In this document: in pieces, positions 7,588 through 17,321 of the stretch | How positions within the stretch are numbered: position 1 is the stretch's first letter | Layout: the number at the start of each line of letters is the position of its first letter | NCBI GenBank assembly: GCA_016935755.1 | Contig: JAFGQI010000068.1 | Span: forward strand, 1-54,510 | DNA length: 54,510 nucleotides | Direction of reading: 5' to 3' | Source of the DNA: Anaerolineales bacterium | GTDB lineage: Bacteria; Chloroflexota; Anaerolineae; Anaerolineales; UBA4823 | Made by a program: the position numbers and the translations under genes | Notes under the pieces: model-generated | Seen by the model: the letters and a program-made list of their open reading frames with translations, nothing else | Told to the model about the DNA's origin: nothing | The model's database searches: none

Positions 7588-9279
7588 ATGACTCGCCCGG
7601 CTCGCGTATCCCTTGCCGATAGTGCGGCGCTGCTGCTCAGCCTGATGGCAGTTCTGGCGGGGTATCTGGTGGGGGAGCGCGTCTTCGAGAACCTGGCTCA
7701 TATTGAGGATGAGCAGGCTTATGTCTGGCAGGCGCAGGCGATTGCAGGTGGGCGGCTTACATTACCCACGCCTCCAGGCCAGAAGAGCTTCCTGGTGCCT
7801 TTCGTGATCGATTACCACGGGCAGCGTTTTGGGAAATATCCCTTAGGCTGGCCAGTTCTATTGGCGATTGGCATTCGCCTGGGTGCACGTAGTCTGGTAA
7901 ACCCGCTCCTGGCGGGGTTGGGCGTCTGGCTGACTTACCTGCTGGGGAAGCGCGTTTTTGGAGAGGCGGTCGGCCTGCTGGCAGCCGTCCTGACCCTGAC
8001 CTCCCCGTTTTTCTTGATGAACGCTGGATCACTGCTCTCCCATCCGCTGGGATTAGCGCTCAGCGCGGCCTTCGCCCTGGCATGGCTGGAGGCATTTACG
8101 CCTGCGCCGGCAACCGCTGCGGAGGCTGCATCAGAGGATAGATTTGAAATCTACAAGCCCTGGCTGGCGACGATTGCAGCGGGGGCAGCGTTGGGCATGA
8201 TGGCGCTCACCCGCCCACTTTCGGCGGTGGGCCTGGCTCTGCCGTTTGGCCTGCACGGCCTTTATCTGCTGGTGTGGGGCAAACCTGGCATTGCGCCAAG
8301 CGTCCGGATCCGGCTGCTGACTGTGGGCCTGATAGCGATCCTGATGGTCAGTTTACATTTCGCCTGGCAGTATGCGGTAACCGGCGACCCGTTCGTAAAC
8401 CCCTATACGCTGTGGTGGGAATACGACCGGATTGGATTTGGCCCCGGATATGGGGTCACCGCTGAGGGGCATTCTCTGGATCAAGCCTGGGTGAACACCC
8501 GCCATTCGCTGTGGGTAGGGGGGCGCGATTTGTTTGGCTGGGGATCGCATTCGTGGATTTTCCTGCCTTTTGGCTTGCTGGCGGTGCTGTTCCTGTATTT
8601 CAGGCCAAGGGATTTGGGGATACTCTTGCGGTCGGGGAGGGACTGCCTGCCGGCCCTCCTGCTGGCAGGGGCGCCGCTGAGCCTGGGAACGGTCTATCTG
8701 GCCTACTGGATTGGCTCGTCGCTGTTTGGGCCGCGCTACTTCTTTGAGAGCCTCTACAGCCTGACGATCTTCAGCGCGGCGGGCATCGCCCTGCTGGCGG
8801 GCTGGTCTACCCGGCCTGGATCGCAGCTCGCGCTCAAATCCGGCTGGTATGGAAGCTGGCACAGAACGATATCGGAGGGCTTCCAAAACATGCGCCCGCT
8901 TTGGGTCACTGCGCTGGTGGGGCTGCTGGTGGCGCTCAACCTGGTTTTTTACACGCCGCTTCGCCTGAGGGGGATGTTTGGCCTTTACGATGTGCAGCGT
9001 TCACACCTGCTGCCTTTCCAGAGCGCCTCGGTGCAGCAGTACACCCCGGCGCTGATCATTGTCCACCCGGCCGAGGATTGGATCGAATATGGCCGGCTGC
9101 TGGAACTGCAGACACCTTTTTTGGACACCCCGTTTATTTTTATCATCTCGCGCGGCGCTGTAGTGGATAACCAGGTCGCGGCTCAATTCCCTGAACGCCG
9201 GGTTTACCATTATTTTCCGAGCGATCCGTATACTTTTTATATTGTGCTGGTCGATAGCCTGGCCCCACACTCCCCGTAG
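7588..9279 (+). CDS. Membrane glycosyltransferase, GT39/ArnT-like
   Basis: 563 aa with roughly 11-13 hydrophobic segments. The first loop after the N-terminal helix has IEDEQAYVWQAQAI, the acidic motif position of GT-C transferases that use lipid-linked sugars, followed by FGKYPLGWPVLL. This fits the dolichyl-phosphate-mannose or ArnT-like PMT_2 group. Acceptor and donor cannot be told from sequence. It begins 14 bases after the phosphatase gene and is probably cotranscribed. A soluble tail at the C-terminus ends in a short beta-rich domain. Confidence 0.75.
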   Translation: MTRPARVSLADSAALLLSLMAVLAGYLVGERVFENLAHIEDEQAYVWQAQAIAGGRLTLPTPPGQKSFLVPFVIDYHGQRFGKYPLGWPVLLAIGIRLGARSLVNPLLAGLGVWLTYLLGKRVFGEAVGLLAAVLTLTSPFFLMNAGSLLSHPLGLALSAAFALAWLEAFTPAPATAAEAASEDRFEIYKPWLATIAAGAALGMMALTRPLSAVGLALPFGLHGLYLLVWGKPGIAPSVRIRLLTVGLIAILMVSLHFAWQYAVTGDPFVNPYTLWWEYDRIGFGPGYGVTAEGHSLDQAWVNTRHSLWVGGRDLFGWGSHSWIFLPFGLLAVLFLYFRPRDLGILLRSGRDCLPALLLAGAPLSLGTVYLAYWIGSSLFGPRYFFESLYSLTIFSAAGIALLAGWSTRPGSQLALKSGWYGSWHRTISEGFQNMRPLWVTALVGLLVALNLVFYTPLRLRGMFGLYDVQRSHLLPFQSASVQQYTPALIIVHPAEDWIEYGRLLELQTPFLDTPFIFIISRGAVVDNQVAAQFPERRVYHYFPSDPYTFYIVLVDSLAPHSP

Positions 9280-9455
9280 AAACATCTGCTTCACAAAAGA
9301 GCCGATAGATTCTTTACAGACATTTTATGGAAATTTCGACCTGCTGCGACTATGCTTACGGCAGGGTTGACGCCTTTGGGTACTGGCGAAGTAGTGACAC
9401 GCCTGGTGAATGGTAGGTGTCGCTGAGAGGCAGTTGGCAGACCAGTAGGTCTTGA

Positions 9456-11462
9456 GTGTCGCCCTGGGCCAGGATGAGCGCTGCAGACGGTAAAGAGCAC
9501 CCTTACCGGGTTCTGATTGTAGATGACGATGTCGAACAGGCAGAAATGCTGCGCGAATTTCTGCGTCTCTCGGGATTTAACGAAGTTGCCCACGCCCCCA
9601 ATATCTATAACCTGTGGCGATTGCTCGATGAAGAGCATTTTGATATCATCGTTCTGGATTACAAGCTGCCCGATGGCACTGGCCTGGATGCCCTGGATCA
9701 ATTAAAGCAGCGAGGATTTGAAGTCCCTGTGGTGATGGTGACCGGACAGGGGAATGAGCGCATTGCTGTCGAAGCGATGCAGCGCGGCGCGGCTGAGTAT
9801 TTGATCAAGAGCGGCGACTACCTTGTTACCCTTCCGGCGACCATTCGCAAAACCCTGCGGGCGTTCCAACTGCAGCAATCTGTCAAGCGTTCGTTGGATC
9901 AGATTCGCTACCAGGCGATGCTGCTGAACAATGTGCGGGACGCCATCGTGGTGTGGGATATGTCTGGACGGATCACCTATTGGAACCCGGCTGCCGCGCA
10001 TCTGTTCGGTTGGAGCGCCGATGAGCGGCTGGGACGCCCGGTGGCGCAGTATTACCTGCCAGCATTCACCCCCTCGATTGTGCCTCCTAAAGAAGATATG
10101 CCCAGCCAGCATATTGTGCGCAAATTTACCAATCGAGAGGGGAAAACGGTCTGGGTCAGTTCGCGCCTCTCGGCTCTACGAGACACCCAGGCGGGCAATC
10201 GCCTGATCGGTTATATGGATGTCTTACATGATATTACCCGTCGTGTGGAGGCGGAGCAAGCCCTGCGCGAGAGTGAAGCGCGCTACCGGGCGATCGTTGA
10301 AGACTACCAGACCGAGATGATCTGCCGGTTCAAGCCAAATGGCACTCTGACATATGTCAATGAGATGTTCTGCGAGTACTTTGGTAAAACGCGCCAGGAA
10401 TTGATCGGCATGAACTATTTGTTTTTTGTGCCGGAGACCGAACGCCAGCGTATGATCCAGCACCTGGTCTCATTTAACCCGGCGAAGCCTGTGTCCACGA
10501 TGGAGCATCTGGTGAATATCCCCTCGAAGGGGATGCGTTGGCTGCAGCGCACGGATCGGGCTATTCTGGATGAACAGGGGCATATCTTTGAATTCCAGTC
10601 GATGGAGCGGGACATCACGGATCATAAGAATATGGAAGCCCAAATCCGGGCGGCTCAAACGCAACTGGTGCAGGCAGCCCGGCTGACTACGATCGGCGAG
10701 ATGGCCTCGGGTGTGGCCCACCAGATTTACAACCCACTGACCACGATTATCGCCGATGCTCAAATCTTGCTGCGCAGTTTGCCGCCGGATGGGTCTGGAC
10801 GGGATTCGGCAGAGGCGATTGAACAGGCTGGCTGGCGTCTGCAGCAGGTCGTCCAGCGCCTGATGGAGTTCTCGCGCCCGTCTACCGATTCGCTGACTTC
10901 GTTTTCTGTTAATGACACGATCCACCGCGCCCTGGGGATGGTCAGCACGCACATTGAAACCAGCGGCTGCCGGCTGGATGTCCAACTGGGAGAGGCCCTG
11001 CCACCGCTGCTGGGGCACCCGCGACAGTTGGAGAATGTGTGGGTTAATCTATTATTACTGGCGCGCGATGCCTGCACAGATGGAATTGGGCACACCATTT
11101 GCATCCAATCTAGATTGGAATCGTCAATGAGCGGGCCCCGAGAGGCAATTTTCTCCGGGATTGGCAGGTCTGATCCTGCCCAGGCGATCGCAGCGGACAA
11201 GAGCAGCCCAGCGGGCGCCAATCGCCTGGCGCAGAACAGCTATGTGGTGGTCGAAGTGCGTGATGATGGAAAGACTATCCCTGCCGAGCAGCTGGCGATT
11301 ATCTTTGAGCCGAATTTTATTGGCGCGACGATTGGTCGTGGTACGGGTCTGGAATTGAGCATCTGCCGGGAGATTGTCCGCCAGCATGGTGGGCAGATTG
11401 TCGCCGAGAGTGCTCCCGACCGTGATACAATCTTTCGTGTCACCCTGCCTGTTGAGGTGTGA
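9456..11462 (+). CDS. Receiver-PAS-PAS sensor kinase with degenerate ATP-binding domain
   Basis: 668 aa from GTG 9456 (TAGGT six bases upstream); ATG 9474 is the alternative. Order: receiver (about 18-135, phosphoacceptor in IVLDYKLPDG), PAS (about 150-265), PAS-PAC (about 275-395), HisKA (about 405-475), HATPase_c (about 520-668). The H-box reads VAHQIYNP where VAHEINNP is usual; His422 itself is present. G1 is DDGKTIP and G2 is GTGLELS, so Gly607 and Gly633 of the usual DxGxG and GTGLGL motifs are Thr and Glu. The N-box Asn is kept. Kinase activity is therefore doubtful. It is followed without gap by a response regulator. Confidence 0.85.
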   Translation: MSPWARMSAADGKEHPYRVLIVDDDVEQAEMLREFLRLSGFNEVAHAPNIYNLWRLLDEEHFDIIVLDYKLPDGTGLDALDQLKQRGFEVPVVMVTGQGNERIAVEAMQRGAAEYLIKSGDYLVTLPATIRKTLRAFQLQQSVKRSLDQIRYQAMLLNNVRDAIVVWDMSGRITYWNPAAAHLFGWSADERLGRPVAQYYLPAFTPSIVPPKEDMPSQHIVRKFTNREGKTVWVSSRLSALRDTQAGNRLIGYMDVLHDITRRVEAEQALRESEARYRAIVEDYQTEMICRFKPNGTLTYVNEMFCEYFGKTRQELIGMNYLFFVPETERQRMIQHLVSFNPAKPVSTMEHLVNIPSKGMRWLQRTDRAILDEQGHIFEFQSMERDITDHKNMEAQIRAAQTQLVQAARLTTIGEMASGVAHQIYNPLTTIIADAQILLRSLPPDGSGRDSAEAIEQAGWRLQQVVQRLMEFSRPSTDSLTSFSVNDTIHRALGMVSTHIETSGCRLDVQLGEALPPLLGHPRQLENVWVNLLLLARDACTDGIGHTICIQSRLESSMSGPREAIFSGIGRSDPAQAIAADKSSPAGANRLAQNSYVVVEVRDDGKTIPAEQLAIIFEPNFIGATIGRGTGLELSICREIVRQHGGQIVAESAPDRDTIFRVTLPVEV

Positions 11463-11463
11463 G

Positions 11464-12309
11464 GTGGAGCCTGCCAATATATTAGTTATCGAAGACGATT
11501 ATCTCGTAGCCCGAACGATCGAGCGCAGCTTGAGCGGCGATGAGTTCCATGTGCTCCTGGCCAGCAGGGGCGACAAAGGGCTGCACCTGGCGCGCCAGCA
11601 GCCGCCGGACCTGGTGATCCTGGACATAATCATGCCAGATATGGATGGCTACGCGGTGTGCCGGGAGATGCGCCGAGACGTTCAACTCGTCAATGTCCCG
11701 ATTCTTTTCTTAACGGCCAAAGTCAAAGTGCAGGATAAGATTGCGGGCTTCCTGGCGGGGGGCGATGACTATCTGTGCAAACCTTTTAATGTGAATGAGC
11801 TGATTATGCGAGTGCAGGCGATATTACGCCGAACGCGGCGCCTGAACCCGCTGGCAGAAGAGGACTATGCCGAGACGGGAGGTGAAGAACCGTTTTACGG
11901 GGCAACCGCCGAGAGCACAGTTTTCAGCGCGGAGGGCGCCAGCCGGAGTGCAGTGTTCAACGGCGCGAGCGCTCGGGCGCGGCATGTTTCTCAGCTGGAG
12001 GTGGGGGGGTTTGTGCTGGATACCCACACCTATGAGCTGCAAACTCCTGAGCGGGGGAAGGTGCGGCTGACACCCTTGCAATTTGACCTGTTATATCATT
12101 TGATGACTCACCCAGATGAGACTTTTTCGCCTTCCCGCCTGTTGGATGAGATCTGGGATTATCCTTCGGGAAGAGGCAGCCCTGACCTGGTGCGCGTTCA
12201 TATCAAGACCCTGCGGGAGCGGATCGAAAACGATCCACAGTCGCCCACCTTTATCTGCACCGTGCCTGGGCGTGGTTATATGATCAGTACACATGCAGAC
12301 CGCGTTTGA
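11464..12309 (+). CDS. OmpR-family response regulator
   Basis: 281 aa from the GTG at 11464, one base after the stop of the upstream kinase, with GAGG six bases before it; an upstream in-frame start (11374) would overlap the kinase. The receiver domain covers 5-120: acidic pair Asp11-Asp12, phosphoacceptor Asp54, Thr of FLTAK and Lys of CKPF. A linker of about 65 residues contains Ser, Ala and Glu. The C-terminal winged-helix DNA-binding domain (about 180-278) has LTPLQFDLLYHLM and VHIKTLRERIE, ending in VPGRGYMIS. It is the likely output of the two flanking kinases. Confidence 0.9.
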   Translation: MEPANILVIEDDYLVARTIERSLSGDEFHVLLASRGDKGLHLARQQPPDLVILDIIMPDMDGYAVCREMRRDVQLVNVPILFLTAKVKVQDKIAGFLAGGDDYLCKPFNVNELIMRVQAILRRTRRLNPLAEEDYAETGGEEPFYGATAESTVFSAEGASRSAVFNGASARARHVSQLEVGGFVLDTHTYELQTPERGKVRLTPLQFDLLYHLMTHPDETFSPSRLLDEIWDYPSGRGSPDLVRVHIKTLRERIENDPQSPTFICTVPGRGYMISTHADRV

Positions 12310-14020
12310 CGAGGATGTTCTGAGCGCTGAAATGAGCGAGCTGACCGCTGTGCCTGCCCGCATTTTGCGGAGCGTATGCCAGATGTTAGGCGCGCAGGCG
12401 GCTGTCATGGTGTTGATTGAGGATGGCAGCCATGTTTTCCAGTCGGGCGAGGATTCAAGCTCCGCTTCCGGGGAGTGCGAACCGGAGGCAGAAACGGGGG
12501 AGGCTTCCTGGGTCATCCGCACAGCGGCGGCTGTAAAAGACCCATTATCAGATGAATTGGATTGGACTTACCATGTCCTGCCCTGCCAGGGCAGGGGTTT
12601 GCTGCGTGAAAGCCTGGTCAGCAGACAGATCGTATTCACCGATGATCCCCAGAACGACGCGCGCTTTGACCCTGAGAGCGATGTTTGGGTAGATCTGGCC
12701 GCGTCCGCCGGCGATATTCACGCGCTGGTCTGCATTCCGATAATGGCAGGCGAGCGATTGCTGGGGGCGATCCAGGCTGTCAATCAACACCGCATACCGT
12801 CTGCTGGCGGGGCTGCTTTATCCAAGCAGGAGCAGGTATTGCTGGCTAACATTGGTGAAATGGCAGCCAGTATTCTGTTTTACGCCCGTCAGGCCCAGGA
12901 TTTGAAAGTGGCGCGCGCTGACCGGGAAGCCAGCCAATGGGAGGCGGCTGCAGCACAGAATATTTTGCAGGCGCTGTTCGACCATCTGCCGGTTAACTTG
13001 TATATTGTCGACAGCGAATACAGCCTGAAGGCCATCAATCAGAGCCGCGCCCAGCTCGCAGGGCAGCCGCCGGAGGCGCTGGTCGGGAAAGTATGCTACC
13101 AGGCTTTGTTCGGTCGCAGCGAGCCTTGTTCAGGCTGCCGGGTGGCAGAGACCCTGAGGGAGGGGCTGGGCACCCAATGGCAGGAGCGGCGTTGGAAAAA
13201 TGAACTCCAACGCAGCGATGAGCCTACCGAATGGGAGATTTTTGCCTACCCGATCCAAGAAGTTCACCATCATGGGGCAACCGGACAGGCGATCATCCTG
13301 GAACAGGATATCACTGAGAAACGCCGCCTGGAGGCGATCCTGACCCAGTCCGAAAAGCTGGCCGCGGTCGGACAACTGGCGGCAGGAATTGCCCACGAGA
13401 TCAACAACCCTCTGACTGCGATTATTGCCAATGCCCAGATCCTGCACCGTGAACTGCCGCCGAACGACGACCTGCAGGAATCGGTTGAGTTGATTGCCCG
13501 CGCCGGGGCGCGCGCCGCTCAGGTGGTGCGCAACCTGCTTGATTTCGCCCGCAAGGAACAGTATTATCTGGGGGTTACAGATCTCAACGAAACCCTGCGC
13601 AGGGCTTTGGAACTGATCCAGCACGAACTGATTTCTCGCGGCGCCAGCCTGACGTATCATGCGGATCAAGACCTGCCTTCCATACTCGCCAGCGCGGATC
13701 AACTGCAGAGCGTGTGGCTAAACCTGCTGCTGAATGCGATCGACTCACTGGATAAGCCCAGCGGACAGATTCAGGTGAACACCTGTTTGCAGGGCAGAGA
13801 AATCCGGGTTGTTGTGAGCGACAATGGCAAAGGGATACCTGCGGAAAACCTGACGCGCATTTTTGAGCCGTTTTATACCACCAAGGCTCCTGGTCGCGGC
13901 ACGGGCCTGGGATTGGCGGTCAGCCACCGCATCATCAGCCAGCACGGTGGGTATATCCGGGTTGAGAGCCAGGTGGGGGCAGGCAGCACTTTCACCGTAA
14001 TTCTGCCGGTGGAGCATTAA
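12293..14020 (+). CDS. GAF-PAS sensor histidine kinase
   Basis: 575 aa, overlapping the response regulator by 17 bases. A GAF-like domain (about 15-205) is followed by PAS (about 225-340, with a Cys-rich CSGCRVAE patch), HisKA and HATPase_c. All catalytic motifs look intact: VAHEINNPLTAI with His368, N-box NLLLNAIDSL, G1 DNGKGIP, G2 GRGTGLGLAV. There is no transmembrane segment, so sensing is cytosolic. Its domain ends are similar to those of the degenerate kinase at 9456, suggesting a duplicated pair around a shared regulator. Confidence 0.9.
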   Translation: MQTAFDEDVLSAEMSELTAVPARILRSVCQMLGAQAAVMVLIEDGSHVFQSGEDSSSASGECEPEAETGEASWVIRTAAAVKDPLSDELDWTYHVLPCQGRGLLRESLVSRQIVFTDDPQNDARFDPESDVWVDLAASAGDIHALVCIPIMAGERLLGAIQAVNQHRIPSAGGAALSKQEQVLLANIGEMAASILFYARQAQDLKVARADREASQWEAAAAQNILQALFDHLPVNLYIVDSEYSLKAINQSRAQLAGQPPEALVGKVCYQALFGRSEPCSGCRVAETLREGLGTQWQERRWKNELQRSDEPTEWEIFAYPIQEVHHHGATGQAIILEQDITEKRRLEAILTQSEKLAAVGQLAAGIAHEINNPLTAIIANAQILHRELPPNDDLQESVELIARAGARAAQVVRNLLDFARKEQYYLGVTDLNETLRRALELIQHELISRGASLTYHADQDLPSILASADQLQSVWLNLLLNAIDSLDKPSGQIQVNTCLQGREIRVVVSDNGKGIPAENLTRIFEPFYTTKAPGRGTGLGLAVSHRIISQHGGYIRVESQVGAGSTFTVILPVEH

Positions 14021-14058
14021 CCGTTTGGAAGCACAGCAGTTCACAGCCAGGTGATGCC

Positions 14059-16179
14059 ATGGATTCTTCGACTTTAACTCCATTCTTTACCCCACGCGGT
14101 ATTGCGGTAGTGGGCGCCTCACAAGACTCCACCAAGCTGGGCTATGGGCTGGCGCGCAACCTGGTGCACAGCAATTACCCGGGGGCAGTGCACTTCGTCA
14201 ACCCGCGCGGCGGCAGCCTGTTGGGTAGACCAGTGTACTCCAACATGGCCCAGGTGCCCGAGCCGGTTGACCTGGCTTTTCTATTGATCCCCGCTGCGAT
14301 GGTGCCGCAGGCTTTGCATGATTGCGGCGGGCGCGGTCTGAAAGCAGCCGTGATCGGTTCGGGCGGCTTCCGAGAGACCGGGCCGGAGGGGGCGGCGTTG
14401 GAGGAGGAATGCCTTCAAATCGCTCAATCTTATGGTATGCGCCTGATTGGACCGAACTGCATCGGCTTGCTGGATACTCATATGCCGATGAACGCCACCT
14501 TCCTGCCGCCCCCGGGACCGCCCCCAGGCGATGTGGCTTATTTATCCCACTCGGGGGCCATCTGTGCAGCGGTGATTGATTGGGCGCGCGGGCATGACTT
14601 TGGCCTGTCCAGGCTGGTAAGCCTGGGCAACCAGGCAGATGTCAACGAGACAGATATGCTGGCGCCAGCAGCGGCGGATCCCTTTACCAGGGTGATCAAC
14701 CTGTATCTGGAGGGGATCCGCGATGGGCGGCGTTTTGTCAAAGAAGCCAGCCGGGTCAGCCGGCAGAAGCCTGTGATTGCCCTCAAGGTGGGCCGTTATG
14801 CCAGCGGGCAGCGCGCCGTGGCTTCACACACCGGGGCGCTGGCCGGGCAGGAGAGCGCTTATAATGCTGCATTTCGCCGGGCAGGAGTGATCCGAGCCGA
14901 AACCAGCGAAGAGATGTTCGATTGGGCGCGGGCGCTGGCCTGGTGCCCGCCGCCCAAGGGGCGCGCTATAGCTGTGCTGACCAACGCCGGAGGGGCAGGC
15001 GTGACCGCGGCGGATGCGCTGGAATCGAATGGCATGAATCTGGCAGCTTTGCAGGAAAATACTTGCCAGGCCCTGCGCGAGGTGCTGCCGGCGGCTGCCA
15101 GCCTGCACAATCCGGTGGATATGCTGGCCTCCGCTTCGCCCGATCAGTATGCCCGCTGCTTACAGATTCTGCTGGATGATACGGGAGTGCACGGGGTGAT
15201 GGTGATCGTACCGCCCCCGCCAATGTTCGCCGCCGGAGCGGTCGCTAAAGCGCTGATCCCAATCATAAATATTTCCGAGAAGCCAGTGGTGGTGACTTTG
15301 ATGGGAGAGCGCCTGATTCAGGAAGCTGTGGAACATTTTCGTTCTGAGCATGTGGTCGAGTATCGCTTTCCGGAGCGGGCGGCCTCGGCCCTGGCTGTGC
15401 TGGCTAAGCGAGCTGAGTATCTGCAGCGCGCTGAGCAAGCGCCAGTGCAGGTCAATATTCCGGGGATAGAACAAGCGCGGGCGATACTGAAGCGCTATCT
15501 GGATGCGGGGCAGGGCGGCGCCGGGGCTGGCTGGCTGGCTCAAGAGGACGCGCTGCACCTGTTAGAAATCTATGGCATTGCCATCCCGCCCAGCGGTTTG
15601 GCCCGCACGCCGCAGGAAGCGGTGGAGAAGGCTCAGCAGATGGGGCTGCCGGTAGCGCTGAAGGTGGCGTCGGCGGATATTTCGCACAAGTCGGATGTCG
15701 GCGGTGTGCTGCTCAGCCTGCACGATCCAGAGGAAATTATGCTTGGGTTCGAACAGGTGGTTGGCAATGCTCGCCGGGCGCGGCCGCAAGCTGAAATCCT
15801 GGGGGTAGATGTCCAGCGGATGATCCCTGCCGGGCAAGAGGTGATTATTGGCGCAGTCCAGGATGCTCAATTTGGACCAATGGTGATGTTTGGGTCGGGG
15901 GGGATCGAGGTGGAGGGGTTGAAGGACGTGGCCTTTGCCCTGGCGCCTATGACGGAAGAAGAGGCTGAATATTTGCTGCGCAGCACCTGGGCCGGGCGAA
16001 AGCTGGCAGGTTTTCGCAGTTTTCTACCAGTTGACCGGGCGGCTGTACTGCAGGCTCTGCTGCGCCTGGCGCAGATTGCGGCAGATTTTCCGCAGCTGGC
16101 AGAGATCGAAATCAATCCCTTGCGTGTATTGCAGGAGGGGGCTTTTGCCCTGGACGTCCGGGCGCGCCTCGCTGGTTAA
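14059..16179 (+). CDS. Acyl-CoA synthetase (NDP-forming), fused alpha-beta
   Basis: 706 aa. Order: CoA-binding Rossmann domain (IAVVGASQDSTKLGYGLARNL), succinyl-CoA-ligase-like domains, then an ATP-grasp beta domain from about residue 490. The first phosphorylated His is His257 in ASHTGALAG. The second candidate is His543 in ISHKSDVGGV of the ATP-grasp part. This is the layout of ADP-forming acetate/acyl-CoA ligases, which make ATP from acyl-CoA during fermentation. A lysine acetyltransferase of the Pat type would carry a GNAT domain, and none is seen. Substrate chain length is unknown. It converges on the M20 peptidase with a gap of 5 bases. Confidence 0.88.
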   Translation: MDSSTLTPFFTPRGIAVVGASQDSTKLGYGLARNLVHSNYPGAVHFVNPRGGSLLGRPVYSNMAQVPEPVDLAFLLIPAAMVPQALHDCGGRGLKAAVIGSGGFRETGPEGAALEEECLQIAQSYGMRLIGPNCIGLLDTHMPMNATFLPPPGPPPGDVAYLSHSGAICAAVIDWARGHDFGLSRLVSLGNQADVNETDMLAPAAADPFTRVINLYLEGIRDGRRFVKEASRVSRQKPVIALKVGRYASGQRAVASHTGALAGQESAYNAAFRRAGVIRAETSEEMFDWARALAWCPPPKGRAIAVLTNAGGAGVTAADALESNGMNLAALQENTCQALREVLPAAASLHNPVDMLASASPDQYARCLQILLDDTGVHGVMVIVPPPPMFAAGAVAKALIPIINISEKPVVVTLMGERLIQEAVEHFRSEHVVEYRFPERAASALAVLAKRAEYLQRAEQAPVQVNIPGIEQARAILKRYLDAGQGGAGAGWLAQEDALHLLEIYGIAIPPSGLARTPQEAVEKAQQMGLPVALKVASADISHKSDVGGVLLSLHDPEEIMLGFEQVVGNARRARPQAEILGVDVQRMIPAGQEVIIGAVQDAQFGPMVMFGSGGIEVEGLKDVAFALAPMTEEEAEYLLRSTWAGRKLAGFRSFLPVDRAAVLQALLRLAQIAADFPQLAEIEINPLRVLQEGAFALDVRARLAG

Positions 16180-16184
16180 TTCCG

Positions 16185-17321
16185 TTATAAGCTGCTTTTT
16201 AGAGCGAAAACACCTTCGACAAACATGATCAGCTGCTGCAGTCCTTGTCGCAGCGGCGCAATGCGGATATATTCGTTCAGGGTGTGTGCGCCGTACCCCG
16301 TGGTAAGACCCAGGCATACCGATGGATAACCTCTGCTGAGAGGCTCGTTGGCATCCGTCGAGCCAATGGCGGCAGTGGCATCCAGGCCTTGCGCCTCCAG
16401 ACAGCGCCGGGCCAGCTGGATGAGCGGATGGCTGGCGGGGAGCCTGCCGGCTGGGCGCTGACCGATTGGCTCGATGAGCGCATGGATATCTGCCCGCCGG
16501 GCATTCTGAACCAACCCTTGCACCTTGCTGACCAGTTCTTCGAGCGCCTGGGGGCTTTCAGAGCGCAAGTCTAATTCCAGGTGGGCAGTGGGGGCAATCG
16601 TGTTCACGCTGGTGCCGCCCTCGATCACACCCACGTTGAGCGTGGTGCGCGGTCTGGCGGGTAAGGGCAGCGCGGCCAGGCGGGTGACCAGCTTTGCCAG
16701 TTCGTGGACAGCGGAGGGCAGCCCAAAATCTACCCAGGAATGACCGCCTGAAGTTGATATGCTGATGCGGTAGCGCCTGACCGCCAGACCGCGATGGTAG
16801 ACCTGGCCCAGGGCCAACCCTTCTAACACCAGGTAGACTAATGGCTGGGCCTCGAAGCGGTTGACGACAGCCTGCATGCCGCGCAGATTGCCCAGCCCTT
16901 CTTCGCCCACATTGGCGACCAACCAGAGATCGCCTGGCAGCCTGGCAGCAGCGGGCCTCTCCTGTAGAGCCCAGAGCAGGCCGAACATGCCCGCAACCCC
17001 GACTGAATTGTCGCCAATGCCTGGGCCATCGATGCGCTCGGGGGATCGCCGCAGGCTGAGGTCTGTGGAGGCGGGAAAGACAGTGTCGAGATGGGCGGAA
17101 ACGACCAGTGGTCGCCTGGTTGAAGCGCCGGGCAGCCGCCCATAAACGTTTCCTGTCGCATCGATGTCTGTGTCATGGAGGCCAGCAGACCGGAATTTTT
17201 CCAGAACGAACATCGCCCGCTGGTTTTCTTTGAAGGTAGGGGCAGGAATCTGCTGGATGGCTACAGCCAGATCCAGAACGCGTTCGATCAGTTCGGGGGG
17301 GAGGCTTTTTGTCAGGGTCAT
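16185..17321 (-). CDS. M20-family metallopeptidase
   Basis: 378 aa. Zinc ligands are visible: SAHLDTVF (His and Asp), GPGIGDNSVG (bridging Asp), VGEEGLGNL (Glu pair). The dimerisation domain starts near residue 190. The closest groups are the PepT/M20B tripeptidases and related carboxypeptidases; substrate is not evident. No signal peptide, so cytosolic. Start ATG overlaps the PfkB stop as ATGA, so the two genes are an operon with translational coupling. Confidence 0.85.
   Translation of the reverse strand: MTLTKSLPPELIERVLDLAVAIQQIPAPTFKENQRAMFVLEKFRSAGLHDTDIDATGNVYGRLPGASTRRPLVVSAHLDTVFPASTDLSLRRSPERIDGPGIGDNSVGVAGMFGLLWALQERPAAARLPGDLWLVANVGEEGLGNLRGMQAVVNRFEAQPLVYLVLEGLALGQVYHRGLAVRRYRISISTSGGHSWVDFGLPSAVHELAKLVTRLAALPLPARPRTTLNVGVIEGGTSVNTIAPTAHLELDLRSESPQALEELVSKVQGLVQNARRADIHALIEPIGQRPAGRLPASHPLIQLARRCLEAQGLDATAAIGSTDANEPLSRGYPSVCLGLTTGYGAHTLNEYIRIAPLRQGLQQLIMFVEGVFALKSSL

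Noticed and set aside
11374..11463. Upstream extension of the OmpR-type regulator
   Set aside because: It would overlap the kinase by 89 bases and precede the receiver with unrelated residues; the GTG at 11464 has a good ribosome-binding site and fits the family start.
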